Shown here: piece after piece, positions 33,401-43,944 of the stretch
How positions within the stretch are numbered: position 1 is the first letter of the stretch
Layout of the letters: each line of letters starts with the position of its first letter
NCBI RefSeq assembly: GCF_963678635.1
Contig: NC_087062.1
Span: 18,151,789-18,215,788 of the forward strand
From: Symsagittifera roscoffensis
Taxonomy: Eukaryota > Xenacoelomorpha > Acoela > Convolutidae
DNA: 64,000 nucleotides
Reading direction: 5' to 3'
Translations under genes and position numbers: made by a program
Notes under the pieces: model-generated
What the model was told of the DNA's origin: nothing
The model's input: the letters and a program-made list of their open reading frames with translations, nothing else
Databases searched by the model: none

Positions 33401-36400
33401 AAAATGATACCGTTCCTTGCAATTTCAAAACTTGAACTTACATATCGACAAAATCTGAATATAAATCATGGATATCTTCAGCTTCCAACGATGGAACTTC
33501 GGAGAAAACCAGCGATCTCAATTTGCACTTTGAACCGACCCCACATGTTGTGCGCAAATATGTTGTGAGTTGCTGAATGCTGTTTATTTGTGGAGTGTCT
33601 AAAATTTGGATAGCTACGTCGAAAGTAGTTGAAGTTGTCGGAAAATCAAATTTGAAACTCCCTGAGAAACCGTATGCTCCGGTGCCTTGGATTTTGCAAT
33701 CGTAAATTTTATCTAAAAAGAAAGGAATCGAATCAGATTTTATGATCAGAACGTTGTCCTTAATTAATAACAAATTGTCAACACTGATTTTCAAGATTAT
33801 TTTCAAACAGAGGCTGAAAATCAAGTAGCTGAATGCTTGCATCAAACAAATATTGTCAACTGCGCTGAAGTAGCTCATATCAGTACTCAACAAACACATG
33901 AATTGATCACAAATCCTGAATTGATCACAAATCCTTTAACATAAACCCCTAAAAAATTTTGTTTAGAAATTTTAAGTTTTTTTCAGCAGCAGAAATAAAG
34001 AATTTCTAACCTTATTTAGAAATATTTCATATGTTAAACTTGAACAAGGAAGGATTTAGATGGGGCGTGATATGACTCCCTCTACAACCAAAGGGTCCAC
34101 CTTTGGTATTAATTTTTGACCTCCATTTTTGGCCGACCACCCTAAAATTTTCAAAATTTTTCAAAGAGAGCTTTCGGAGCCAATAATTCAATTTTTAAAC
34201 GGGAGGGTGCGCGGGATGTCATACCAAAAAACCCAATTGTTTAATCAAAGTTATCCAAAAAGTGATCTGTTTTTCAAAGATTTGCTTGCAGCGCAAAATT
34301 TTTGGTCAAAATAGGGTTTTATAGTGTTCTCAGAGTGCTTGAAAAAATAATTTGGTCGACCTAGATAAAGGTCAGATTCTAAAAATGCAGGGGAATCCAT
34401 GCAACCTGATTTTTTGTTAAACCCTTATTCTCAGATTTAGGAACGTAATTTTTGAAAGAAGTTGTATCTGCAATCTCAGATTTTTAATGGTGCTTGTAGA
34501 GAAAATCTAAATAACCAAATCAAGTGGGTCGAGTAAAAATTTGTACGCACACGGAGAGTAGCGGGTCTATCTATTGGTATCATTTATTGGTGCCGGATTA
34601 GGGCGGAGCGATTTATGTTCCGAATGCCTATTAAAATTTGCAGAGTAGTGTTCGCTTTTTAAAAAAATGATTGAATTAAAAAAAAAAATTAAATAAATCT
34701 TCGCACACAGATTTAAATAAATCTTCGCAACTAAAACCACCCCGCACACGTTATACGCTATGTTAAGTACCACGTTATAAAATTCACAAGCAGCAAAGTG
34801 TTAAATAGACCAAATTGCATGCCGCAGTTCAGATTTGAACAATTTCTAAGCCGGATTAAATCTTCGCTTTCGAGTTAATAACACAAAAACATTGCGAGTT
34901 GATCGTTCCAATTTGGTCAAATTGGCAGTCAATATAACTCAAAATCTTACAAACAATTTTTTAACCGTTAAATAAAAAATTTGAAAAAAAATTTCGGTGA
35001 CCAAAAAAGTTTAAAAAATTACAGAATTTTGAAACTTCGTCTTATAAACGCATCTTTTAATTTTTTTTGAATTTTTTTCTATTTTTTGTGCAATCATGCT
35101 GCAGTTTTCGCTACAAAACACTGATAAACTTTCCGATTTTGCAAATTTTGCAACCGCGCATGAACGAACTTGACAAAACTTTCATCACAAAATGCAGTCT
35201 TAAAAATTTTTTGCACTGTTGTTCAGGTCAAACTTACACAAAACTATCAATGTCTTTACTTTATTACCTAAACTCAGAAAATCGCAGATAAAATATCTTT
35301 TTAAGTTTGAACTCATCAAGACAACGATACCTTTAGAAAATTTTGATATTTTTAGAAAAACTGCCAGATATTACTCTTGAAAAATTGAGCTTTCTCTCAA
35401 GAAAAAAACCACCCGAGCACAAATATCCTGTCACTTACTTCGAAAGTTGGACAATTATAACTAATCTAAATCGTTGGTTCACAATATGTTGTATTATTTT
35501 ATTTGTTCTCAGAATTATATCAGCAGACACAATGTATTAGTTCATATAAATTTTTTTTGTCAAAAAAGGTAAACTCGACCCTACAAAATATCCATTTTAA
35601 CTACGGCTTCGTTTGGTTTACAATGAACTGTTTTAGGGTGCATTTTTTGTTCCAACTTTTGAAAAAAGAAAAAAAATGACGGAAAATTTGTGTCCGGGTT
35701 GGTTAGTTCTTCAGACAGTTTTTTTCAGTAGCAGTTTTTTTTCCACTAGCAGTTTTCACTAGCAATTTTCACTAGAATTTTTCACTAGCAATTTTTGACA
35801 AATTTCGTTTATATTATTCGAAAGGTATTGATGTCTTGAGTTCTATATTAAAAATATATTTCACCTCTGATCTTTTTTTGTTAAAATATGAGGAATTGAA
35901 AATTGCCAGTTTGGCCTACTTGCGATAATTAACGCGCGCTACGTTTCGTGCTAATAACGCGTAAGTGGATATCTATTCCATACAAGAAATCGCTCCGAGT
36001 TGTAATGATATTTGATCTAACTAAATTACTTTTGTATGCGAGGTATATCATTTGATACTTTACATAGCGCGTTGGGAATGGCTTAAAAACACTAAAAAAC
36101 AAATTTTTTTTATTTGTTTTGGAAAAATCTAGCCTTTTAAAAACAAACAATGCTCCTTAGACCTTAAAATGCAGTCGGAATATTCAAAGCTTTGCCCTGA
36201 TTTGAGCGGTCTTGTTTAATTTATGTCCAAATGCTTTTTGATCCGACTGCTTTTAATTCATTTCTTAGCTTAGAAAAATTGGGGAAAAAGTTAATGGTGG
36301 TGGAATAAAAATGGAATAAATTTGGAAAAAAGTTTGACTTTAGCTTAGATAATTTAACGTTGGTGGTTCCCCGGGTCGAGATCGGGAACTTATGTTGTGA

Positions 36401-39400
36401 CCATTGTGACTCAAATTTGGTATGTTGCGACTTTTGGCGACCAATGTGGCGACTTTGCGCGACTCAAGCCTCTTGCGGGAGTATGGAATATCGGTCCCAG
36501 AAAGTTCAGTCGCAACATGAGTCGCGGACCTCGACCCGGGTTTCCATTCAGCAGAATCGCCAAATTTCCAGGAAATTCAAGTTACCGTTTCTAACCATAA
36601 GCAGACCTAAGCTTATCTACTCGGTGGATAAAGGTTGCCAATAGATAACTATACGTCATTATCTATAAGACATTATACATCTTCTTGCGAGGGCTAAAAA
36701 CAAGAACATAGAACCTCCAACAACTTACCAGCACTGATGAGATAGTCGTACTCTGCGACCAGAGGATCTGGGTTCCCATTTCTCGCATCACAGTCCGGAA
36801 TAGAGCTAATTAGTTGTCCATTCTGAGTTTTCTGTTTTCTTAGCACCAAAGGACACCAGTCTATCAAATTCATCCCCTAAACAGCAAAACAGCAACTTGG
36901 TCAGCAGAGTCTTTAGAGGTGATGGTTTGATGATTTTGAGGAAAAGGATGCAAGAACAAAAATTGGTAAATTAGGCTCTTTTCCAGTCCCCCCTTTCAAA
37001 TTCAAATTTGAAAAGCCTATTTAACGTTGTCATAATGCAATGAAATTTGGCGTGGTGAACAAATCGACAACTGTGAACTGATTTTTTCTTCATACTTTAC
37101 AGCGTAACATCACGCATTTAGCCATAATAACACGTAAAACAAACATAAAACTCGGTATTCTGAAAGGGGGAAACTGGAAAAGAGCCGTAAATTATTCTAA
37201 CTTTAGAAGAATTTGCAATGCAACTCGAATAATAAAAATGATACTTATGTGAGGTGGCCGGTGGTAAGAGTAAAAATAACCATTGCTTTGTGAAGTTATG
37301 GGGTTTTGAAAGTTTTATTTCGTGTAAACTTTAGTGCTCAGCAAATACGGTAAATGATTTGCGTACAATATGTTAGCAGATGCGAAACAAGGCATTTTAC
37401 ACTTTAAATTGGGCTTAGGCTTCTTATCGATATTAGGCTATTTTTCAAATCCCTCCCTTGGTTTTGTCTGAAACTCAAATATGAAAGTCAGTAACTTCCC
37501 AAATGGCATCATTCCCAAATGGCATAAAAATGAAAACTTTTCCCAAATGGTATAAATTTCAAGTTTTCCTTGTAATTTAATCGTTTTCTATCAATTTCTA
37601 ATTCTAACATTTTGTCAGTAACGAAAGCATGCGCACAAGATTTGGAATTAATTGCTTCCAAACAAATTTACGCAACAAATTTGTCGCAAAAAATGACCAC
37701 AAGAAGCTTATTAATAACTGCAAGCTTATGCTTCTTGCTTTTAATAAAAATTTCTACAACTTTTTCGAGATAAAATGTCAATCAGCATTTGAATTGACAA
37801 TTTGACTTATTTTCTCACATTGTTCACGAAAAAATTGATCTCGATTCTTTCAATGCAACTGTTGCATGAAATTTATGCCATTTGGGAAAATTTTTAAATT
37901 TTTATGCCATTTGGGAATTATGCCATTTGAGATGTAATCATGAAAGTCCATTTAAAAGGAATTTTTATGTTATAAACGCTTTAAAACTTGCCAGCGTGAA
38001 CAGTTGAACAAACTTTTTCATCATTTCTAACGTGCAAAATGCCGTGTGAGGAGTTTTTGAACTTTTTTTTGGCTCTTTTCCAGTTCCCCCCTTTCAAATT
38101 CAAACTTGAAAAGCTTATTTAACATTGACATAATGCAATGAAATTTGGCGTGGTGAACCAATCAACAATTGTGAACAGATTTGTTCTTCTTATTTTACAT
38201 CGTAACATCACGTATTGAGCCGTAATAACACTTAAAACAAACATAAAACTCGGTATTTTGAAAGAGGGGGTAGGGACTGGAAAAGAGCCCTTTTTTGCTA
38301 TTTTATGAGGGGGTGAGAAATTGGAAAAGACTCCGATACTATAAACCATTATTGAAATTTTCGGCTCGTTTTCCACCACCCCCACGTAGAATTAGAAAAA
38401 AAGCTGTACAAAAATTGATCTCACAGCATTTTGCATGCAAGAAATAGTATAAAAATTTGTTATTTTGTTCATGGTGACTCGTTTTAAAGCAGTTTATAAC
38501 CTGACAAAACAGTCCTTATAAGGGCATGCAAAAGCCTGAATGTTCCGACTGCTTTCTAATTGGTCTCGGGTAGTTTTTGTGAAATAAATGTTGGCAAAAC
38601 TGTGGTTTTTAGGCTGATAATATCAAAAATTAAGTGTTGCAATTTGAGGCGCGTTTGGAGGTAATAAAACCAACTAGCTGCTTCAATTCATTTAGGAGTG
38701 CATGATAATAAACAAGCAGATCAAGAGATAAATCCCTCGAGGTCTCAGAGCTTGTTAAAACGGTCTGAATAAAAACCATCATGAGCATGTATACTCCTAA
38801 CTTTTTTCGAAAGTCGGAACAAAATTCATTCTAATTGACTTACATGTTTTGATATTCAGAAAAAAATCAAAGGAGGGAAGAACTGGGAAAAAGCCAAATT
38901 TTCGGCCAATTCTCATAGGTCCCAATATTTATAGCACCCAAATTTTTCAACATCAATTTACCTCAAGCATCTGAAAAGACAGCCAAAAATATTAAAGGTG
39001 AACAGGTTTGTTCTTCAAACCTTGCCTTGTTGTATCAAGTGCTTAGTCATAATAAACCAAAACAACTATTAAAATAGAAAATTTGAAAGTTGGGGTAAGT
39101 GAAAAAGAGAAAAGAGCCGGCTGGGAGATATCCCACATATTTTTTCTTGATCGGCAACCACTGGTCTCACCACAAAAATTGTAATTGTGCGATGGATAGT
39201 AAATGGAAAAGAAGCAATAATTTTGTGGGACCATGTTTACATCCCCCACCTGAAAGTTACTTAATTCATCTCTTTTCCAGTCCCCCCCCCATCTTTCAAA
39301 TAACCGAGTTTTATGTTTGTTTTACGTGTTATTACGGCTAAATGCGTGATGTTACGCTGTAAAGTATGAAGAACAAATCTGTTTACAGTTGTTGATTTGT

Positions 39401-40634
39401 TCACCACGCCAAATTTCATTGCATTATGACAAGGTTAAATGGTGGCGTGTCACGGAGCCGAATACCCGGATAGCCGAAAAATAAATTCGTTCCCGGATAG
39501 CCGAAAAATAAATTCGTTCCCGGATAGCCGAAAAATAAATTCGTTCCCGGATAGCCGAAATTTTGGATCTACTTAACAATTACCCCCCTACCCATTTCTT
39601 ATTAATAGGGGGGGGGGGATTCGAGATTCGTTACTAGGTACCATAGGGGGCGACAGTAGTTAAAGAGATCCTACAAACTTACTTAAAAACATTGTTGTAT
39701 TTTATATGGGGTACCCCCTTTTTCTACCCCCCAACCATACACTTAGTCCCATCTTTCTTCCTTCTGACTCCCTTCCCCTCCTCCCAATTACCCCCACTTT
39801 CCCCCGGCAAAAAAAAATAAACGCGTTAAAAAACCGGACAAATGTTTTAAAAAAAACAGGCCAAAACCCCGTTTTTGGGTTTTTTTTGAAAAAAATTTAT
39901 CCAAAAAATTGCGTTTTTCAGCGCGCGCTCCCCTTTAAAGTTAGCATATACTAAAATATTTTAGGGTTTGTCGGCCGAAAATGGATATAATAAAACATAC
40001 CAAAGAGGGACCCTTTGGTTGGTGAGGGGGGTCGAATCCCGTTTGTAGTCAGACTTTTGTAGTTAATTAATTCAATAAGAGTTAAAAAAAATTAGCCAAT
40101 CCAATCACTTAAAAATGTTCAGAATTTTGTAAGCTAACAGGTTGCAAAATTTTGAGGCATTTTCTGGCCAATCAAAATGCGTCTCAAGAGTTTTCTGGTT
40201 TAATTTAACTAAAACCGGAGGTATTTAGTTTTTTCGGCTATCCGGGAATGCGGCTCCGTGGGTACGCACCGGTTAAATAAGCTTTTCAAAGTTGAATTTG
40301 AAAGGGGGGAACTGGAAAAGAGCCCTTAATTCTAAATGGGAATTTTCAGCCAATCAGAAATGAGTGTTTTACACCCAGCGCTATAAAGCAAACTTAATAT
40401 AAATTATCTGCTGGCGTAGAAAATCTTAATTTTTGTAGGGGGAGGGGCGTTAGGCCTTGTTTGGTGTAGGAAGGGGCAACTTTAGTTTAAAAAGGAGCGT
40501 TCTCTAACCTTATCAGATGTAATGCATTTGCACGGGCCACACGGAACCACTGTCGCGTCTTTTGTCGAGGTATGTTTGACATGTAACAGAATTAATACAC
40601 AATATACCGACAGTGTAAGTCCAATTAATTCCAT
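27109..40634 (-). CDS. Six-exon gene for an unrecognised secreted, Cys-containing protein (536 residues)
   Basis: I assembled this gene from splice sites and frame. Exons (minus strand): 40509-40634, 36729-36876, 33442-33712, 30414-30737, 27836-28195, 27109-27490. They total 1611 bp (536 codons plus stop), and every junction agrees in phase (0, 1, 2, 2, 2). Donors are GTAAGT-like except exon 1 (GTTAGA). Acceptors follow pyrimidine-rich tracts, with the last one (caaaag) the weakest. The start ATG has an in-frame TAA a short way upstream. Residues 1-22 form a signal peptide (hydrophobic LTLSVYCVLILL). The mature protein opens with a CGPCKC motif, has Cys through most of its length including CMMCF and a late CTSK to LDNC group, and ends in a Gly/Ser/Asn-rich spacer and a short hydrophobic tail (YLSVYVIIYPIGIYY) that could be a GPI signal or membrane anchor. 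I do not recognise the family. Confidence 0.75.
27836..28195 (-). CDS. Exon 5 of the six-exon gene
   Basis: 360 bp between acceptor caagtatttag| and donor |GTAAGTAA. Encodes VVTFDIVKFQNVPERIEF and a closely spaced Cys cluster ETCMMCFIQ; ends in phase 2. Confidence 0.8.
28921..30035. mobile_element. Foldback element in intron 4 of the six-exon gene
   Basis: Long imperfect inverted repeats. The left arm starts near 28930 (aagtagatgaaatta, then attgttctgaaggcgtaaat) and its complement ends near 30030. A second matching stretch (agttctttnggaagctgat, then gacttacacatgat) pairs about 29480-29540 with about 29810-29870. The left arm carries an insertion with a 13-G run (about 29430-29444). No coding capacity, so non-autonomous. 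Confidence 0.65.
30414..30737 (-). CDS. Exon 4 of the six-exon gene
   Basis: 324 bp between acceptor tttacatttcag| and donor |GTAAGTTT. Encodes FSFSTSKTKQPEF and RIIFDELTWKAND segments with one cysteine; ends in phase 2. Confidence 0.8.
30910..31040. other. GC-rich island in intron 3
   Basis: A short GC-rich stretch in AT-rich DNA with the hairpin cgccgctttgcggcg at about 30955-30969. No exon fits. Probably the remnant of a transposon terminus. Confidence 0.3.
31237..31358. mobile_element. 122-bp MITE-like inverted repeat in intron 3
   Basis: Arms of about 39 bp (31237-31275 and 31320-31358) begin aaccgcgtatt and contain actcgtcagtaagcag, with one mismatch that I see. The centre is about 44 bp of AT-rich sequence. 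Confidence 0.7.
31855..31955. repeat. Two-copy direct repeat, about 50-bp period
   Basis: tcgattgtgattgg followed by tacgact and gtctac occurs twice with small changes. Confidence 0.6.
32126..32205. repeat. Degenerate short tandem motif ggtcgannacggtc
   Basis: Three or four close copies: ggtcgagtacggtc, ggtcgagcatggtc, ggtcgaacacggtc and a partial one. Confidence 0.5.
32378..32593. mobile_element. 216-bp inverted-repeat element in intron 3
   Basis: Arms of about 65 bp starting tttgtggta pair across a centre that itself holds a repeated cttgcaaagct motif. About ten mismatches lie between the arms. No ORF. Confidence 0.6.
33442..33712 (-). CDS. Exon 3 of the six-exon gene
   Basis: 271 bp between acceptor ctttctttttag| and donor |GTAAGTTC. 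Encodes a beta-rich looking segment (YGFSGSFKFDF) and a C-x6-C pair (TTCGVGSKCKL); ends in phase 2. Confidence 0.8.
34046..34400. mobile_element. Diverged copy of the hAT-like MITE family in intron 2
   Basis: The internal sequence resembles the copies at 47230 and 48142: a gac(c/a)t-ccattttgg-tga(c/t) segment, a ttcggagccaat segment, a gcgcgggat block and a terminal ggtcgacctagataaaggtc. Clear ends and a duplication are not visible, so it is probably an old, truncated copy. Confidence 0.4.
35722..35800. repeat. Degenerate tandem repeat of ttttcactagcaa
   Basis: About five copies of a 13-17 bp motif (cactagca plus T-run). Confidence 0.55.
36370..36540. mobile_element. GC-rich inverted-repeat segment in intron 2
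   Basis: The perfect 11-bp arm cccgggtcgag (36370-36380) pairs with ctcgacccggg (36530-36540). The interior has scattered gcgac and gtgac motifs and is far more GC-rich than its surroundings. Flanking duplications are not evident, so MITE status is tentative. Confidence 0.4.
36729..36876 (-). CDS. Exon 2 of the six-exon gene
   Basis: 148 bp between acceptor tttgctgtttag| and donor |GTAAGTTG (36721-36728). Encodes the WCPLVLRK and PDCDARNG segments; ends in phase 1. Confidence 0.75.
36974..37186 (+). mobile_element. GGCTCTTTTCC MITE, copy 1 (213 bp)
   Basis: Terminal inverted repeats ggctcttttccagt-ccccc-tttca and its complement. A perfect 8-bp target duplication gtaaatta lies at 36966-36973 and 37187-37194. 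It lies in intron 1 of the six-exon gene. Non-coding. Confidence 0.9.
37490..37939. mobile_element. 450-bp MULE-like MITE with tandem-motif inverted repeats
   Basis: Arms of about 70 bp, each containing three copies of cccaaatggcata in tandem (left in one orientation, right in the other). A perfect 9-bp duplication atgaaagtc flanks it (37481-37489 and 37940-37948). A 9-bp duplication is typical of Mutator-like elements. No ORF. Confidence 0.85.
38071..38289 (+). mobile_element. GGCTCTTTTCC MITE, copy 2 (219 bp)
   Basis: Same family as 36974-37186, about 85-90% alike by eye over the full length. It inserted in a T-run; the flanks tttttttt and cttttttg make the duplication ambiguous. Confidence 0.85.
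39441..40270. mobile_element. 830-bp nested DNA transposon (GGTG ends, 8-bp duplication)
   Basis: Terminal inverted repeats start ggtg and share cacggagccg-at-cccggatagccgaaaaa, about 40 bp. The perfect 8-bp duplication ggttaaat lies at 39433-39440 and 40271-40278. In the two uninterrupted MITE copies the corresponding site is present once, which proves the insertion. The left arm carries a 27-bp unit (cccggatagccgaaaaataa plus attcgtt) in about 3.6 tandem copies. The interior (39580-40020) holds a sequence related to the hAT-like MITE family. No transposase ORF. Confidence 0.9.
39472..39560. repeat. 27-bp tandem repeat, about 3.6 copies
   Basis: The unit cccggatagccgaaaaataa plus attcgtt is repeated with no mismatch that I see. 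It is made from the subterminal part of the nested transposon's inverted repeat. Confidence 0.9.
40509..40634 (-). CDS. Exon 1 of the six-exon gene: signal peptide and CGPCKC
   Basis: 42 codons. ATG at 40632-40634; donor AAG|GTTAGAGA at 40501-40508. Ends in phase 0, matching exon 2. Confidence 0.65.
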
Positions 40635-43276
40635 CTTGATTTTTTCTGCTAGTTAAACATAAATTGAAGTTCAATTGAGCGAGTGCAAATTTTAAATTTT
40701 GAAAAAGTCTTGGTCACGTGCTTTCACTTATCAAAATCAGTTCAGCTTTCAAATTTTATATTATCGAGTCGTGCCCATATACCATAAGCACCAGGGTGGG
40801 GGAGGAAAAAGAGCCCTTTTATGATGCGACGAAAAGTTTTACCGGGTTGGATATGAAGACTAATATATGTTTGTCATAGCCAAATTAGTCGGCATGCCAA
40901 TTTTTGTATTAATCAGACCATGTGAACAAAAAAATACTTGTACAAGAGCCTGCCCCCCTTACCCCTGCAAAACATTACCCCCATAGGAATGGGCAGTATA
41001 GAGAAGCTCTATTTTCTTTTCCCCACCTGTAAGTTCAATTTTTGTTCACATTGTCCGATTGTAACGAAAATGGACATTCGGACTACTCTCACCATGACAA
41101 ACATATTTATTATTATTATTATTATTAAGAACTCCACGTGAGATGATTTTCAAGTTGGTAAGTTTCTTATCAAATTTCTGCAGTTGTACTGTAAACAATC
41201 ACAATGCATTTTCCAAGTGTAGGTAACATATTTGGTTTTCTCGTTAAAATTACTCGTCAACCAACCTTGTGAAATTACTCGTATACCATGCTCGTTTGCT
41301 TCGTCGTGTGAGACGAAGCAAAAGAAAATAAATTTTTTTTGATAGTAAAAGGGGAGACTATATTGGGAAAGTCCGAAATACCCAATTCGAAATTTTTTCG
41401 ATAAATTTTAACATAGTTTTTGAAAATAAATTTTGAAAGTTTTAGCAGTATTTTTTACCCACTTTTTCTCAAATACCACTATGCAAATTCGTTTAACGTT
41501 ATCACAATGTAAAAGTTGTTTATAGTATTCTTAGGAGCTATCATGGCTAAATGAGAAATGGCTTCTCATACAATGAAAAGTATGAAGTTTTCCACACTAA
41601 AAATTTTTTGCATCATGACAACTATTACTCTGCATTGAATCAAAATAAAAATATATATAAGAACGGAACTATAGTATAGCTAGTATAAAGCAATGGCAAA
41701 GCAGCTATACTACACTGCTTAGCATAGGTGATTGTCAATCCCTAGCTTGACGGTTCGATCTCTATGCGGTTTTTTGGGTTTTTCTAAAAAGTAAATATAA
41801 CATAGACTACTGAAGAGTAGACTATTTGAACCTGAAAATAAGATAAGTTGAAAATCGCGTTGCAAAAATGTTTATGTTTTGTCGTTTAATGTAACAACTT
41901 AAACTTCTGACGAACTTTTCTGAACATCAAAAACCTCGTTTCAAGCTAGAAAGTTACATACGATGTACTTATTGCAAACCGGTAAAAAACCCTACTAAAA
42001 AACAGATTTGTACCTAACCAGTACCCTAGTTCATCAACATCGAACATACAAATTTTGTAACACATATAACACTCAAAAAAAACTTCGGAAATTTTTTTTT
42101 CAAAACTAATTTTCCACAAAAAAAAAAAACAAATTATACCAACTCTCTACAAAATTTTTCCTGACAAACGCCATTTTTTCCGCACGTTTGACCACTAATA
42201 CCGTCAATTTTGTCGGCCAAGTTTTTTGAGTGACTACCTACCTCGGTTTTCTTCAGTGGTTGAAAAATGTTTTGTTGCAAAATTTGCTTTCTTCGCACAT
42301 TTTTCTGCCACATACAGCTGCGACCGTTTTGCAGTAGCCCCGTACTGTTTCCCAAATAATTTGCATCTGTTAAGCTATATACTAACGCACCTAAAAATTG
42401 CCTAAATCTTAGATATTCACAGTCAATTGTTCATAAAATTATGGTTGCCGTACCAAAAAGATCACAATAAATTGTTCACGCTAAAACTTTTATGCATCAT
42501 GACAAAGTATGAACAGTTTTAGCATTTGAAAATCAGTGCTGGGGGATGAAAAACAGCCAAAAAAATGAAACAGTGAAACATAAAGTAAAATATAATGTCA
42601 AATGTAACATTATTTATTTAGCCATTATAACACGTAAAAGAGCCAAATTGATTTTCTTTTTAAATTTGCACTCGGTTTTTTTTACCAAAAAAAAGCCCTT
42701 GTTTGTTAAAAATTTGAGCACCTTTTGCATGAAAAAAAGCGAAATTTCAAGATTGATGAAACAATAATTTGCGTGCTCAATTTATTTTTTGAAAGTTTCT
42801 TGTTTGCAAAACTTTGTTCACTTCTTGCCAGGAACATAGTTCAAACACAAACTGTTATTCAGAAAAATCAGCAATCACTGTGCACAGTTTCCATTTTCAT
42901 ATTGAAATGATAGCAGTAACTTTAATCAGCCCAAAAAACAGTCCACAATTTTCAACTTTGAACTTTTTAAAGTAGAATTTAGTTGCTATATAACTTCATG
43001 AACAAATTTGATATTACGATGGACGATGGAAAATATCTATAGTTGATTACAAAACTGGCATGCCAAAAAGCACCCAAATACAAAAACTTTTTCACATATT
43101 CACGTAAGAAAACTATGAAACATAAAAGAGCCGAAACATAAAACTTCGGCTCTTGTAGATTTCAAAAAAGTTTGTGGAATTAAAAAACAGTAAATATCAA
43201 AGCCAAGTTATTGGTCTGTTGAATCTAAATTAGTGCCTTGCACTCTGTTGGTTTTCAAAATTGAGAAAATTGTATC
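40635..43276. other. Intergenic DNA 5' of the six-exon gene
   Basis: No gene recognised. It holds an ATT microsatellite at about 41107-41127, a perfect 11-bp hairpin (tttgcttcgtc, 6-bp loop) at about 41298-41325, and a 10-bp hairpin aagagccgaa/ttcggctctt at 43126-43154. A weak inverted pair ggtgggggaggaaaaagagcc (about 40795) and ttttcttttccccacc (about 41012) may be an eroded MITE. The promoter of the gene should lie next to 40635, but I see no clear core element. Confidence 0.35.
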
Positions 43277-43528
43277 ACGGGAGTTGTATCACATGTTGTT
43301 TTTTCATAAATAAATTTGTATTACAAGCAGTATTGTAAGTTTTATTTTCATTTCAAATTTAAATATTTTATTTCGATTTATGATTTCTTGTGTTTTGACT
43401 TTAAAGTCAAAACACAAGAAATCATAAATCGAAATAAAATATTTAAATTTGAAATGAAAATAAAACTTACAATACTGCTTGTAATACAAATTTATTTATG
43501 AAAAAACAACATGTGATACAACTCCCGT
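43277..43528. repeat. Perfect 252-bp palindrome, no spacer
   Basis: Two 126-bp arms meet at gacttt|aaagtc (centre between 43402 and 43403) with no mismatch and no loop. Because of this the same 61-codon frame appears on both strands, so that frame is a by-product. The sequence ttattggtctgttgaatcta lies in direct orientation on each side (about 43209 and 43614). Confidence 0.95.
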
Positions 43529-43944
43529 AAGGTAAAAAACAGAATTTATTGTAAATTGAGGTAGCAAAAAAACACAAAATTTTGTGGAAACGTAAAATCG
43601 TAAACTTCCATTTTATTGGTCTGTTGAATCTATAGAGGAATGAGTTAACATTGGAATGTTTTTTTTCCAACATTTGAATTTCGCTTTAGAATAACTGTTT
43701 TAACTTTGCCATCATTTTTGTTTTTCATAATAAATAATATGAAAACCTTTCTCCTTATTGTTTGCATCGTAACATCGCTCAAAAATGATGCATATATCTT
43801 TACCATAAATTAAAATAAAAAACTACAAAGTTAGAATTTCTGAACCAAGAAGTTTGACGATGTTTATTATGGAGATCAACATGCTTTTCATGACCAATTT
43901 AGTACGCATGCCAGCTTGCTTTAAAATCAGACGCTTTTTTTAAT
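43529..43944. other. Intergenic DNA between two hairpins
   Basis: AT-rich; nothing recognisable beyond the second ttattggtctgttgaatcta copy near 43614. Confidence 0.3.

Larger units (their letters stand above)
39268..40324 (-). mobile_element. GGCTCTTTTCC MITE, copy 3, split by a nested element
   Basis: The family sequence reads in the reverse orientation and is interrupted by the 830-bp element at 39441-40270. The 8-bp duplication cttaattc is perfect (39260-39267 and 40325-40332). The outermost bases of the left end are mutated (at instead of gg). Confidence 0.85.

Noticed and set aside
41661-41775. Possible tRNA-like or SINE sequence with a ggttcgatctc B box at 41752
   Set aside because: The B box is good, but the A box is poor and no cloverleaf or tail could be drawn.
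43304-43501. Identical 61-codon ORFs on both strands
   Set aside because: A direct result of the perfect palindrome; no coding signal.
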